Position numbers and translations under genes: made by a program | Shown: piece by piece, positions 1 through 5,752 of the stretch | Layout: each line of letters starts with the position of its first letter | Numbering within the stretch: the first letter of the stretch is position 1 | Source: Methylococcaceae bacterium | Lineage (GTDB): Bacteria; Pseudomonadota; Gammaproteobacteria; Methylococcales; Methylomonadaceae | Direction: 5' to 3' | Assembly (NCBI GenBank): GCA_013138855.1 | Contig: WTBX01000307.1 | Coordinates: forward strand, 1-5,815 | DNA length: 5,815 nt | The notes under the pieces: generated by a model | The model's database searches: none | Seen by the model: only the letters and a program-made list of their open reading frames with translations | Told to the model about the DNA's origin: nothing

Positions 1-180
1 GTCATACCCAGAATAACGCAAGTAACGCGCTGCTATATCAAACACGACCATCACCCGCGCATGACCGATATGACAGTAATCATAAACAGTCATACCGCAA
101 ACATACATACCCACTTTGCCAGCAACGCGGGGGGTAAAAGTCTCTTTTTTTCGGGTAAGGGTGTTATATATTTTCAGCAT
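1..180 (-). CDS. cysS: Cysteinyl-tRNA synthetase, N-terminal 60 residues (partial)
   Basis: This cytoplasmic class I aminoacyl-tRNA synthetase charges tRNA-Cys with cysteine using ATP. The reverse strand from 180 reads MLKIYNTLTRKKETF and runs open to the window edge. Cys28, in MYVCGM, matches the first zinc ligand of the family, and HIGH at residues 37-40 is the class I ATP-binding signature. The sequence follows E. coli CysS closely with no gaps over this stretch, so the ATG at 180 is almost certainly the true start. No strong Shine-Dalgarno sequence precedes it. It is divergent from ppiB with 117 bp between start codons, as in the E. coli cysS-ppiB-lpxH neighbourhood. The remaining roughly 400 residues lie outside the window. 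Confidence 0.97.
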   Translation of the reverse strand, partial: MLKIYNTLTRKKETFTPRVAGKVGMYVCGMTVYDYCHIGHARVMVVFDIAARYLRYSGYD

Positions 181-220
181 TTTGAATGAGGAAGAGTGAA
201 AGAAGATTAGAAAACCGTCC

Positions 221-249
221 AATTTACCAAGCCTAAATTTCTCTTTCAA
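221..249 (-). promoter_or_regulatory. Putative sigma-70 promoter for cysS
   Basis: On the minus strand TTGAAA (249-244) is followed after 17 bases by TAAATT (226-221). These match the -35 consensus at 5 of 6 positions and the -10 consensus at 4 of 6. Transcription would start near 214, about 35 bases before the cysS ATG. It is a prediction from motif and spacing only. Confidence 0.4.
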
Positions 250-267
250 GCAAAAACCGACTAAAAT
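239..267 (+). promoter_or_regulatory. Possible promoter for ppiB (weak -35)
   Basis: TAAAAT at 262-267 is one base from the -10 consensus and lies about 30 bases before the ppiB start. The sequence 17 bases upstream (TTCTCT, 239-244) is a poor -35 match. It would overlap the -35 region of the proposed cysS promoter on the other strand, so the two could interfere with each other. Confidence 0.25.
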
Positions 268-297
268 TACGCATTTGCATCAACAACAGAGGAAACT

Positions 298-879
298 ATG
301 CGAAATTTATTGCTTTTTTTGATGCTCTTTTCATTCACAAACATTTTATTTGCAAAGGAAAACATCATGTCAGCAAACATTACCAAAGTAAAAATGACCA
401 CTTCATTAGGCGATATTATTATTGCTGTGGACAATGAGAACGCGCCGATTTCAGCGGCAAATTTTTTAACCTATGTTAAAGAAGGTTTTTATAACGGTAC
501 TATTTTTCACCGCGTTATTCCTGGTTTTATGGCACAGGCAGGCGGTTTTGATACAGATTTTAACGAGAAACGTTCACACGACCAGATTAAAAATGAAGCC
601 GATAACGGTTTAAAAAATAATCGCGCAACTTTAGCAATGGCAAGAACTAATGTGCCAGATTCTGCTAGTTCGCAGTTTTTTATTAACTATAAAGATAATG
701 ATTCCTTAAATTACACTAGCCCGACAGCTCAAGGTTGGGGTTATGCGGTTTTTGCAGAAGTTATTGAAGGGATGGAAGTCGTTGATGCCATGTCTGAGCA
801 ACCAACAGGTTCAAATGGTCATCATCAAGATGTGCCTAAGACTAACATCGTGATTGAAACGGCTGAAATCGTAGAATAA
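298..879 (+). CDS. ppiB: PpiB-type cyclophilin peptidyl-prolyl isomerase with an N-terminal signal peptide
   Basis: It catalyses cis-trans isomerisation of peptide bonds before proline and assists protein folding. The 193-residue product has a single cyclophilin domain from about residue 31. The active-site segment FHRVIPGFMAQ contains Arg72, Phe77, Met78 and Gln80, SASSQFFIN follows at 122-130, and GWGYAVFAEV ends near 155. The domain resembles cytoplasmic E. coli PpiB closely (for example NNRATLAMAR). It is preceded by a short basic start, a hydrophobic stretch (residues 4-18) and a plausible signal peptidase site after LFA (residue 19), which suggests export. GAGGA lies 4 bases before the ATG at 298. 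A second ATG at 367 (Met24) has its own AAAGGA and would yield a PpiB-sized cytoplasmic form. The position between cysS and lpxH supports the ppiB assignment over ppiA. Confidence 0.95.
   Translation: MRNLLLFLMLFSFTNILFAKENIMSANITKVKMTTSLGDIIIAVDNENAPISAANFLTYVKEGFYNGTIFHRVIPGFMAQAGGFDTDFNEKRSHDQIKNEADNGLKNNRATLAMARTNVPDSASSQFFINYKDNDSLNYTSPTAQGWGYAVFAEVIEGMEVVDAMSEQPTGSNGHHQDVPKTNIVIETAEIVE
354..369 (+). promoter_or_regulatory. Internal ribosome binding site and alternative ATG in ppiB
   Basis: AAAGGA (354-359) sits 7 bases before an in-frame ATG (367-369, codon 24), just after the predicted signal-peptide cleavage site. Translation from here would begin MSANITKVKM and give a leaderless cyclophilin of 170 residues, near the usual PpiB length. 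Whether one or both starts are used cannot be decided from sequence. Confidence 0.4.
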
Positions 880-882
880 GCG

Positions 883-920
883 AAACCTCCGAGGTCTTTA
901 AGACCTCGGAGGTTTTCTTT
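883..920 (+). terminator. Rho-independent terminator after ppiB
   Basis: A perfect 15-bp stem (883-897 with 901-915) with a 3-base loop starts 3 bases after the ppiB stop codon. Its core is CCTCCGAGGTCT paired with AGACCTCGGAGG. A T-rich tail follows (TTTT, C, TTTT). The left arm is preceded by few A residues, so termination is better suited to the plus strand. The nearly exact, GC-rich dyad in an AT-rich setting may also be a dispersed repeat acting as a terminator. Confidence 0.85.
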
Positions 921-970
921 TCTAAAGTTCAATATTAAGTTTTTTTGATGATTTTGATAACTCGTATTGA

Positions 971-1067
971 TGGAGAGCCGTCCTTCTAGGCGGCTTCACA
1001 GAAGTAAAAATATAGCGTTTAAATAAAAATTAAACCGAGAAAAACCGCCTAGAAGGACGGCTCTCCA
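971..1067. repeat. 97-bp inverted-repeat element (REP-pair or MITE-like)
   Basis: Two perfect 23-bp arms, 971-993 and 1045-1067, are reverse complements. Each has an outer TGGAGAGCCGTCC block and an inner TTCTAGGCGG block. They enclose a 51-bp AT-rich centre with no coding capacity. The GC-rich arms contrast sharply with the flanks. This architecture matches non-autonomous palindromic elements (paired REP or MITE-like). In RNA the arms could form a long hairpin in the ppiB-lpxH gap. No clear target-site duplication is visible at its borders. Confidence 0.8.
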
Positions 1068-1073
1068 AAAAAC

Positions 1074-1101
1074 TTGAACATCGAGTAAAAGACTCTAAAT
1101 T
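1074..1101 (+). promoter_or_regulatory. Putative promoter for lpxH
   Basis: TTGAAC (1074-1079) and TAAATT (1096-1101) are separated by 16 bases, each matching the sigma-70 consensus at 4 of 6 positions. Transcription would begin near 1108, about 22 bases before lpxH. An independent promoter is reasonable because a strong terminator and the inverted-repeat element separate lpxH from ppiB. Confidence 0.35.
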
Positions 1102-1129
1102 TACCCCTCAGAGTAAGAATACTAATAGT

Positions 1130-1873
1130 ATGCCCTCCTTATCCAATCCTGAAAAAAATATTTTCTTCATTTCTGACCTGCATATTGCATTAGAAAAACC
1201 CGCCATCACCCAGCGATTTTTAAATTTTCTCAACACCGAAGCCACAAAAGCAAAAGCTATTTATATACTCGGAGATTTATTTGATGTTTGGGTTGGTGAT
1301 GACGACTTTACACCCCCTATTAATAAAATCAAAAAACACTTTAAACATCTGAGCGATTCAGGCGTAAAAATTTACCTGCAACAAGGAAACCGTGATTTTT
1401 TATTAGGCGATAGATTTTGTCAGCAAACAGGCATCATCTTATTAGATGAGTATGCGGTGATTGATTTGTACGGCGTAAACACCTTAATTACACATGGCGA
1501 CCTACTCTGCACCGATGACAAACCCTATCAGGCGTTTAGAGAAAAATCTCATACTGAAGAATGGCAACAAAACATTCTCTCCAAACCCTTATTATTAAGA
1601 TTACTGGGCGCACGTTGGTATCGTTTCCGCAGCTTCTTCCATAAAAAGAACAAGTCACAGGAAATTATGGACGTAAACCAACAAACGGTAATTGAAGTCA
1701 TGGGTAAATATAAGGTATTGCGTTTGATTCATGGACATACACATAGACCAGCGATACATGATTTAAGGATAAATGAACAACAAGCACAGCGATTTGTATT
1801 AAGTGAATGGAAAAAAGATGGTGCGAGTATCTTAAGTTGGAATCAACAAGGCTATAAAATTATCCCTTTGTAG
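1130..1873 (+). CDS. lpxH: UDP-2,3-diacylglucosamine diphosphatase
   Basis: LpxH hydrolyses UDP-2,3-diacylglucosamine to lipid X and UMP, a step of lipid A synthesis, at the cytoplasmic face of the inner membrane. The 247-residue product is close to the 240 residues of E. coli LpxH. Calcineurin-like metallophosphoesterase motifs occur in order: SDLH (Asp16, His18), GDLFD (Asp49), GNRDF (Asn87, Arg88), HGD (His122) and HGHTHRP (201-207). All are offset by eight residues from the E. coli metal ligands, so the Mn-binding site is complete. TDD near residue 130 and IMDVNQ near 179 are further family signatures. The start is the first ATG in frame, and the residues before FFISDLH form a slightly longer N-terminus than in E. 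coli. The Shine-Dalgarno sequence is weak (GAGTAAGAA). The position after ppiB agrees with conserved gammaproteobacterial order. Confidence 0.97.
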   Translation: MPSLSNPEKNIFFISDLHIALEKPAITQRFLNFLNTEATKAKAIYILGDLFDVWVGDDDFTPPINKIKKHFKHLSDSGVKIYLQQGNRDFLLGDRFCQQTGIILLDEYAVIDLYGVNTLITHGDLLCTDDKPYQAFREKSHTEEWQQNILSKPLLLRLLGARWYRFRSFFHKKNKSQEIMDVNQQTVIEVMGKYKVLRLIHGHTHRPAIHDLRINEQQAQRFVLSEWKKDGASILSWNQQGYKIIPL

Positions 1874-1957
1874 ATTTAAATGTCGGACACATCTGCAATC
1901 ATGAAAATAATAAAATTTCAGCTAAGGCTTTGTAATTAAAAATAAATTCATTTATCC

Positions 1958-2019
1958 GTAATTAAAAATTAAATTTATTTTAAAAAAAGTTTGACGGAAA
2001 CAGTAAGTGCTATTATCAT
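1958..2019 (+). promoter_or_regulatory. tRNA operon promoter with an AT-rich UP-like element
   Basis: TTGACG (1991-1996) and TATCAT (2014-2019) are separated by exactly 17 bases, each matching the sigma-70 consensus at 5 of 6 positions. Upstream, 1958-1990 is almost entirely A and T with phased A and T tracts, as in UP elements of stable-RNA promoters. Part of this block (GTAATTAAAAAT, from 1958) repeats one at 1932, 26 bp earlier. Transcription would start near 2026, giving a leader of about 60 bases before tRNA-Pro. Confidence 0.65.
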
Positions 2020-2084
2020 AAGCAGCTCTTTCAGGGACTGATTGAGAAACGACTTAAACACAAGTCAATTTTAGAAGGTCATAT

Positions 2085-2161
2085 CGGGGTATAGCGCAGT
2101 TTGGTAGCGCGCCTGCTTTGGGAGCAGGATGTCGGGAGTTCGAATCTCTCTACCCCGACCA
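2085..2161 (+). tRNA. tRNA-Pro(UGG)
   Basis: The acceptor stem CGGGGTA pairs with TACCCCG, followed by discriminator A and encoded CCA (2159-2161). The anticodon stem CCTGC/GCAGG (2112-2116 and 2124-2128) encloses the loop TTTGGGA with anticodon TGG at 2119-2121. The D arm (GCGC/GCGC) and the T arm with TTCGAAT are intact. The C1-G72 pair is typical of bacterial tRNA-Pro. It is the first gene of a three-tRNA cluster, with 5 bases before tRNA-Arg. Confidence 0.97.
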
Positions 2162-2166
2162 ACTAT

Positions 2167-2243
2167 GCGCTTGTAGCTCATCTGGATAGAGCATCGGCCT
2201 TCTAAGCCGAGGGTAACAGGTTCGAGTCCTGTCAAGCGTACCA
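2167..2243 (+). tRNA. tRNA-Arg(UCU)
   Basis: The acceptor stem GCGCTTG pairs with CAAGCGT (first pair G-U, as in the E. coli homologue), then discriminator A and encoded CCA (2241-2243). The anticodon stem TCGGC/GCCGA encloses CTTCTAA with anticodon TCT at 2201-2203. The T arm ACAGG-TTCGAGT-CCTGT is fully paired. It reads AGA and AGG codons. Confidence 0.97.
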
Positions 2244-2270
2244 TCCCTCTTTTAAAACATCATATATTAT

Positions 2271-2347
2271 GGTGGGCGTAGCTCAGTTGGTAGAGCCCCG
2301 GATTGTGATTCCGGTTGTCGTGGGTTCGAGCCCCATCGTTCACCCCA
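2271..2347 (+). tRNA. tRNA-His(GUG)
   Basis: The anticodon loop TTGTGAT (2303-2309) gives anticodon GTG at 2305-2307, with stem CCGGA/TCCGG. The acceptor stem GTGGGCG (from 2272) pairs with CGTTCAC through two G-U pairs. The extra G at position -1 (2271) and C73 (2344), the histidine identity pair, are both present. CCA is encoded at 2345-2347. It is the last gene of the cluster, 27 bases after tRNA-Arg. Confidence 0.97.
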
Positions 2348-2391
2348 ATTATCAAAGACTTATCTAACTTCTTAGCAAGTCCTCCTCTTAA

Positions 2392-2420
2392 AAGTCTAGC
2401 AACACGCCTCAGACTTATTT
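2392..2420 (+). terminator. Possible weak terminator of the tRNA operon
   Basis: AAGTCT (2392-2397) pairs with AGACTT (2411-2416) across a 13-base loop and is followed by ATTTT. The stem is short and AT-rich. A further AGACTT at 2356 could pair with the same left arm. No stronger hairpin with a T-run is visible after tRNA-His. Confidence 0.25.
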
Positions 2421-2495
2421 TAAATCATTTGATAAATTTCTAGTTTTATAGCCTCCTATTTTCTTATCCGCACGTTTTAATGCTTTGCTTCAAGC

Positions 2496-2698
2496 GAGAT
2501 TATTACAAGCTATCTCTGAAATTAACATATTTTCATATCCTCCATTTTGTTGTGTCCAGTATAGTGTAAGCACATTATTTTCAAGTGGAACACCTACCGC
2601 ATTGACAATGCAGCTTGATCTTTAACACAACGCTCGTATGAATTCCCACTTGAAAAGCAGGAACTAGAAAAAATTAATTTACTCCGCCCCCTTTGATT
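2496..2698. repeat. Repeat copy A, downstream of the CHAT gene
   Basis: This block aligns with copy B at 5555-5752. By hand count 72 of 86 bases match in the left part (2496-2581) and 84 of 100 in the right part (2599-2698), both without gaps. A variable 12-17 base segment lies between them. A 23-base core (2614-2636) is identical in both copies. Copy A contains 11-base inverted arms (TTTTCAAGTGG 2578-2588; CCACTTGAAAA 2646-2656) around a small hairpin (2599-2611). No open frame is conserved between the copies, and no terminal inverted repeats are seen. It fills most of the 387-bp gap between tRNA-His and the CHAT stop. The left 150 bases of that gap show only the weak terminator. It may be a decayed mobile-element end or a structured non-coding element. 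Confidence 0.85.
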
Positions 2699-2715
2699 GT
2701 AACATCAGATGTTAC
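2699..2715. repeat. 17-bp near-perfect palindrome after the CHAT gene
   Basis: GTAACATC and GATGTTAC flank a single A. The palindrome begins at the first base after repeat A and ends 19 bases short of the CHAT stop codon. It could fold as a 6-bp stem with a 5-base loop in the 3' end of the CHAT transcript. No T-run follows on the minus strand, so a simple terminator is unlikely. A protein-binding site or an element insertion target is possible. Confidence 0.55.
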
Positions 2716-2734
2716 GATACTTATGGTCGATTGT

Positions 2735-5437
2735 TTACAACCAATTTCCCATTAGAATAAAAGGCCCCCAAAAAAAGGGATGAGAAAATTGCGGCGAATG
2801 TAAAAATATAAGTTGCGCCTGTTGTACAGCCACGGCTTTACTGAGTTTCTTTTTTTGTTTTATTTCATACATATTCTGCATGAATATTCCTGTGCTAATA
2901 TCAGCGACTGGCCAAAGTGTGGCGAGTACGGATTTTGCGCCTTGACGTTGTGCTAACCACCCAAAGCCTTCTATTTCATTACCATTTGCACCTACGCTAC
3001 CTACGGCTGTTTCACAGGCGGAAAGGGTTAGCATGTCGATACTATTGAAGTCGAAGTCTTCTTCGCTGATCTCTGCAAGGCTGAGTTGTGTGCCATCACC
3101 GAGTAATAAAAAGGAATTTTTTTCAGCACCCGTGTTGAATACAAAGTGACTGGCGATATGGAGAATAGGGAAATTGCTATCTAGCGCATCTATTAACGCC
3201 TCTTTAGTAAAGCTTTCATCTAAATGAATCGTACCAGGTAAAACCCCTTTTTTATCATTATCGTCTGTTTTTATTAAGTTATTCAATTCACTTTTTACCG
3301 AAGGCAAGCTGATAAATCCGCCTATTTCTTTTACAACGCCTAGTCCTGCGACACGCCAATTAGCATTAGGTTTACTGGTTAATTTGGTTTGTGCGGCAGC
3401 GGTAAAAACGGTGAAAGAATATTTTTCGGCGAGATATTTTTCACCATCATATAAGGTTGATAAGGGAATATAACGTAACGCCCCATCTAATGAGGTCATA
3501 ATGGTTTTCGCGCCTGCTTGTGATAAATCTTTTGCAATCGGTGCAAATAAGGTTTGATACATTAGATAAGCAGGTTTTTTAGGCTCTGAGTCAGGGCTTT
3601 GTAAGGCACGTCGTAGGGTATTAATCTCTTTATTCAGTTGACTTGATTTTATATTTTTTCGGCGGACTATCTGCACATTTGGGGTCGTTAATATAATGTA
3701 CAAAGTCTCGTCTGTAATTAAGTAATGAACAAGTACAACGCCTTTTCCTAGTTCTCTAAGCGTACCTTGCATTGCTTTTAAACTTGATAGATTTTTTTTA
3801 CCGATTTCCGCCGCGCGGGTAGGGCTATTTTTTTTAATTTCAGCCGTCAATTCATCAAGGAATTGATTGAAGACTTTTTTAACGACTTTTAGGTCTTTTC
3901 GAGCGAGTTTTAATTGGGTCTGTTCTTCAGGCGTAAGCCCTGTTCTTTTTTTATTTCTTAATCGTTCTAAATTTTTTCCTGTTTGAGCGATCTGGGTATT
4001 AATTTCTTGATAGCGTTGTTGCCAAGGTTCTTCTGTGGCATTGTAATTGACGCGTGTTTTTTTAACATCATCAAACTGTTTAGAGCGGCGAACATAGCTA
4101 AAGTGTTCATCTTCCTTAAGCATGGTCAAAACTTGCTGTGCTTCTGCGAGCCTTCCTGTTTCTATTAAAGTTGTTGCTAGAGTACGGTAGGCGTAGGCAC
4201 GTTCTCGTACAAAACCTTTTTGCAGTTTATTATCCAGCGTGGTGATGTCTGAACGCATTGTTTGTAATTCATTTACCGCATTTTTACCAAAGAATATTGC
4301 AATATCGGTATTGCCAAGCTTGTTTTGAATGATGCTATAAAGAATTTTAGTAGACCACGATAGGGATTTAAGAGCCTGTGTTTGGGGCGATATTAAAATG
4401 CTTTCGCAAAGCTGCTTCGCTTTTTCAAAATCTTGCTGAAATAGATAGAGATACGCAAGATTTTTCTTGGCGTAGAGAACTCGATAATTATCTTCGCCCA
4501 TAGATTTTTTATAAACATCTAATCCTTCTGTCAGATATTTACTCGCAAGTATTTTATCGCCTTTCATTAAATAGCTATTTCCTAGCGCGATAATGGTATC
4601 TCCTGTGAAGCCGTGAATATGACCAAATGCTTTTTCTCTAATACGAAGTGCGTTGTTGAAATATTTGATGGCTTTATCTTGATCGCCACGATTCATGTAA
4701 ATATGTCCCAAGGCACTTAGGCTGTGGGAAACTTCCGAATGGTCAGCACCGAGTTCTTTTCGCTTTAATGCCAATGACTTTTTATAATATTCTTCTGACT
4801 CTTTATTATCACCCATTGCTGAATAAATAGAGCCAAGTAGCGCGAAGGCTTCGCCAGGAGTAGGATGACGAATCGACACTTCTTCCTGTTCATATTTACT
4901 AGCATGGAGTGCTAACTTTTCCGCTTTGCCATAACGCCCGAGACGCAGATATAAACCTGCGAGATAAGTTTCAGAATCAGCGGTATCAGGATGGTCGGCT
5001 CCTAATACTTTAATACGAAGCGCGAGTGCTTTTTTAAACTGTGATTCGGCTAACTCAAGCTTCCCTGTCACTTGATAAAGAAATCCCATCATATTAATGG
5101 TTTCGATGGTGTCACGATGTTCCAGACCATTATTTTTTGTGCGAATTTCTAATGCTCGCTTAAAATAAGTATCGGCTAATTCAAAATTATTAATGGTATA
5201 CGCATACAAAATAGCCAGATAGTGATAAGCCTCGCCAATATAATAATGGTCTGCGCCCAGCTCCTCCTTGACCTTCGCCATAGTGGTTTCAACCAGAGGA
5301 ATAATTTCTGTGGTTCGTCCTTCTTTATATAATTCTTCGGATTTATTTCTAACGTCCAGAACTTCAAGGTGGATGCAAGCGTTTAGTGATGTGAGTACTA
5401 GCAATGCGAATAGGTAAGGTTTGATTTTTTTGAACAT
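2735..5437 (-). CDS. TPR-CHAT lipoprotein: tetratricopeptide repeats plus caspase-like protease domain
   Basis: The 900-residue product starts with a lipoprotein signal. Basic residues KKIK are followed by a hydrophobic core and the lipobox LNAC, with Cys21 as the lipidation site. Ile22 rather than Asp at +2 favours the outer membrane. Residues from about 60 to 440 hold roughly nine TPR motifs spaced near 42 residues, of the kinesin-light-chain-like type (for example KAIKYFNNALRIREK). A charged, probably coiled-coil linker follows (about 470-555). The CHAT domain covers about 560-900: PLSTLYDGEKYLAEKYS, LPSVKSEL, catalytic His764 in HIASH, Cys808 in LSACETA, GWLAQRQGAKSVLATLW and the terminal HPFFWGPFILMG. 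The dyad is complete, so protease activity is likely. Its substrate is unknown, and the TPRs probably bind the trigger or partner. AAGGGG (5451-5446) lies 8 bases before the ATG. Part of it (3887-3951) is duplicated at the window edge. Confidence 0.93.
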   Translation of the reverse strand: MFKKIKPYLFALLVLTSLNACIHLEVLDVRNKSEELYKEGRTTEIIPLVETTMAKVKEELGADHYYIGEAYHYLAILYAYTINNFELADTYFKRALEIRTKNNGLEHRDTIETINMMGFLYQVTGKLELAESQFKKALALRIKVLGADHPDTADSETYLAGLYLRLGRYGKAEKLALHASKYEQEEVSIRHPTPGEAFALLGSIYSAMGDNKESEEYYKKSLALKRKELGADHSEVSHSLSALGHIYMNRGDQDKAIKYFNNALRIREKAFGHIHGFTGDTIIALGNSYLMKGDKILASKYLTEGLDVYKKSMGEDNYRVLYAKKNLAYLYLFQQDFEKAKQLCESILISPQTQALKSLSWSTKILYSIIQNKLGNTDIAIFFGKNAVNELQTMRSDITTLDNKLQKGFVRERAYAYRTLATTLIETGRLAEAQQVLTMLKEDEHFSYVRRSKQFDDVKKTRVNYNATEEPWQQRYQEINTQIAQTGKNLERLRNKKRTGLTPEEQTQLKLARKDLKVVKKVFNQFLDELTAEIKKNSPTRAAEIGKKNLSSLKAMQGTLRELGKGVVLVHYLITDETLYIILTTPNVQIVRRKNIKSSQLNKEINTLRRALQSPDSEPKKPAYLMYQTLFAPIAKDLSQAGAKTIMTSLDGALRYIPLSTLYDGEKYLAEKYSFTVFTAAAQTKLTSKPNANWRVAGLGVVKEIGGFISLPSVKSELNNLIKTDDNDKKGVLPGTIHLDESFTKEALIDALDSNFPILHIASHFVFNTGAEKNSFLLLGDGTQLSLAEISEEDFDFNSIDMLTLSACETAVGSVGANGNEIEGFGWLAQRQGAKSVLATLWPVADISTGIFMQNMYEIKQKKKLSKAVAVQQAQLIFLHSPQFSHPFFWGPFILMGNWL
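3887..3951. repeat. Internal CHAT-gene segment duplicated at 5751-5815
   Basis: All 65 bases match 5751-5815 in the same orientation, and the match stops only at the window end. It encodes residues 497-517, in the linker between the TPRs and the CHAT domain. The base just left of the match differs (C at 3886, A at 5750), which fixes the breakpoint. Confidence 0.95.
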
Positions 5438-5554
5438 GATTTAAACCCCTTATGATGTTGTGGCGATATTTTTAAGAGGGTTGTGAGAAGCCTCTCGGAA
5501 AATACTAGATTTAAGGATGCGTTTTTATTTCTTGAATTTAAGTTTTCTTTAAGT

Positions 5555-5752
5555 GAGATTATTACAGGCTCTGACAGGGATTGATATATTTTTATATCCT
5601 CCGTTTTGTTGTGTCTAGTATAGTGTAACCATATTATTTTTAATGCTGTACTGTATTGACAATATAACTTGATCTTTAACACAACGCTCGGATGAATTTT
5701 TACTTGAAAAGAGGGAGCTAGAAAAAACCAAGTTACTCTGACCCCTTTGATT
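5555..5752. repeat. Repeat copy B, upstream of the CHAT gene
   Basis: This is the second copy of the block at 2496-2698, in the same orientation, about 84% identical by hand count over 186 aligned positions. It ends in CCCCTTTGATT like copy A. The next sequence, however, is the inside of a CHAT gene copy, with a 2-base overlap (TT at 5751-5752). The small hairpin of copy A is kept (5653-5665), while the outer 11-base arms are degraded here. Its right end supplies the last five codons and stop of the truncated gene. The 117 bases between the CHAT start and this repeat (5438-5554) probably hold the CHAT promoter, but no convincing hexamer pair is visible. Confidence 0.85.

Noticed and set aside
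1874..1957. Terminator or small gene after lpxH
   Set aside because: The only pairing is a 5-bp AT stem (ATAAA/TTTAT near 1942-1955) without a clear T-run, and no frame with a ribosome site is present.
3983..4168. 61-codon plus-strand open frame inside the CHAT gene
   Set aside because: It is antisense to the well-supported TPR-CHAT coding sequence, with no recognisable motif.
5176..5367. 63-codon minus-strand open frame inside the CHAT gene
   Set aside because: It is an out-of-frame shadow of the N-terminal TPR region, with no family features.
2735..5437. Type III-E CRISPR protease Csx29 (Craspase)
   Set aside because: The protein has TPR and CHAT parts but carries a lipoprotein signal and kinesin-light-chain-like TPRs. 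No repeat-spacer array or Cas7-11 gene is present in the window.
5485..5497. GAGAAGCCTCTC as an operator in the CHAT leader
   Set aside because: Only a 4-bp stem pairs around a 4-base loop, which is within chance expectation for a sequence of this size.
5398..5682. 94-codon open frame on the minus strand upstream of the CHAT gene
   Set aside because: It overlaps the CHAT signal sequence in another frame and spans repeat B. The matching frame in repeat A is interrupted by a stop, so it is not conserved as protein.
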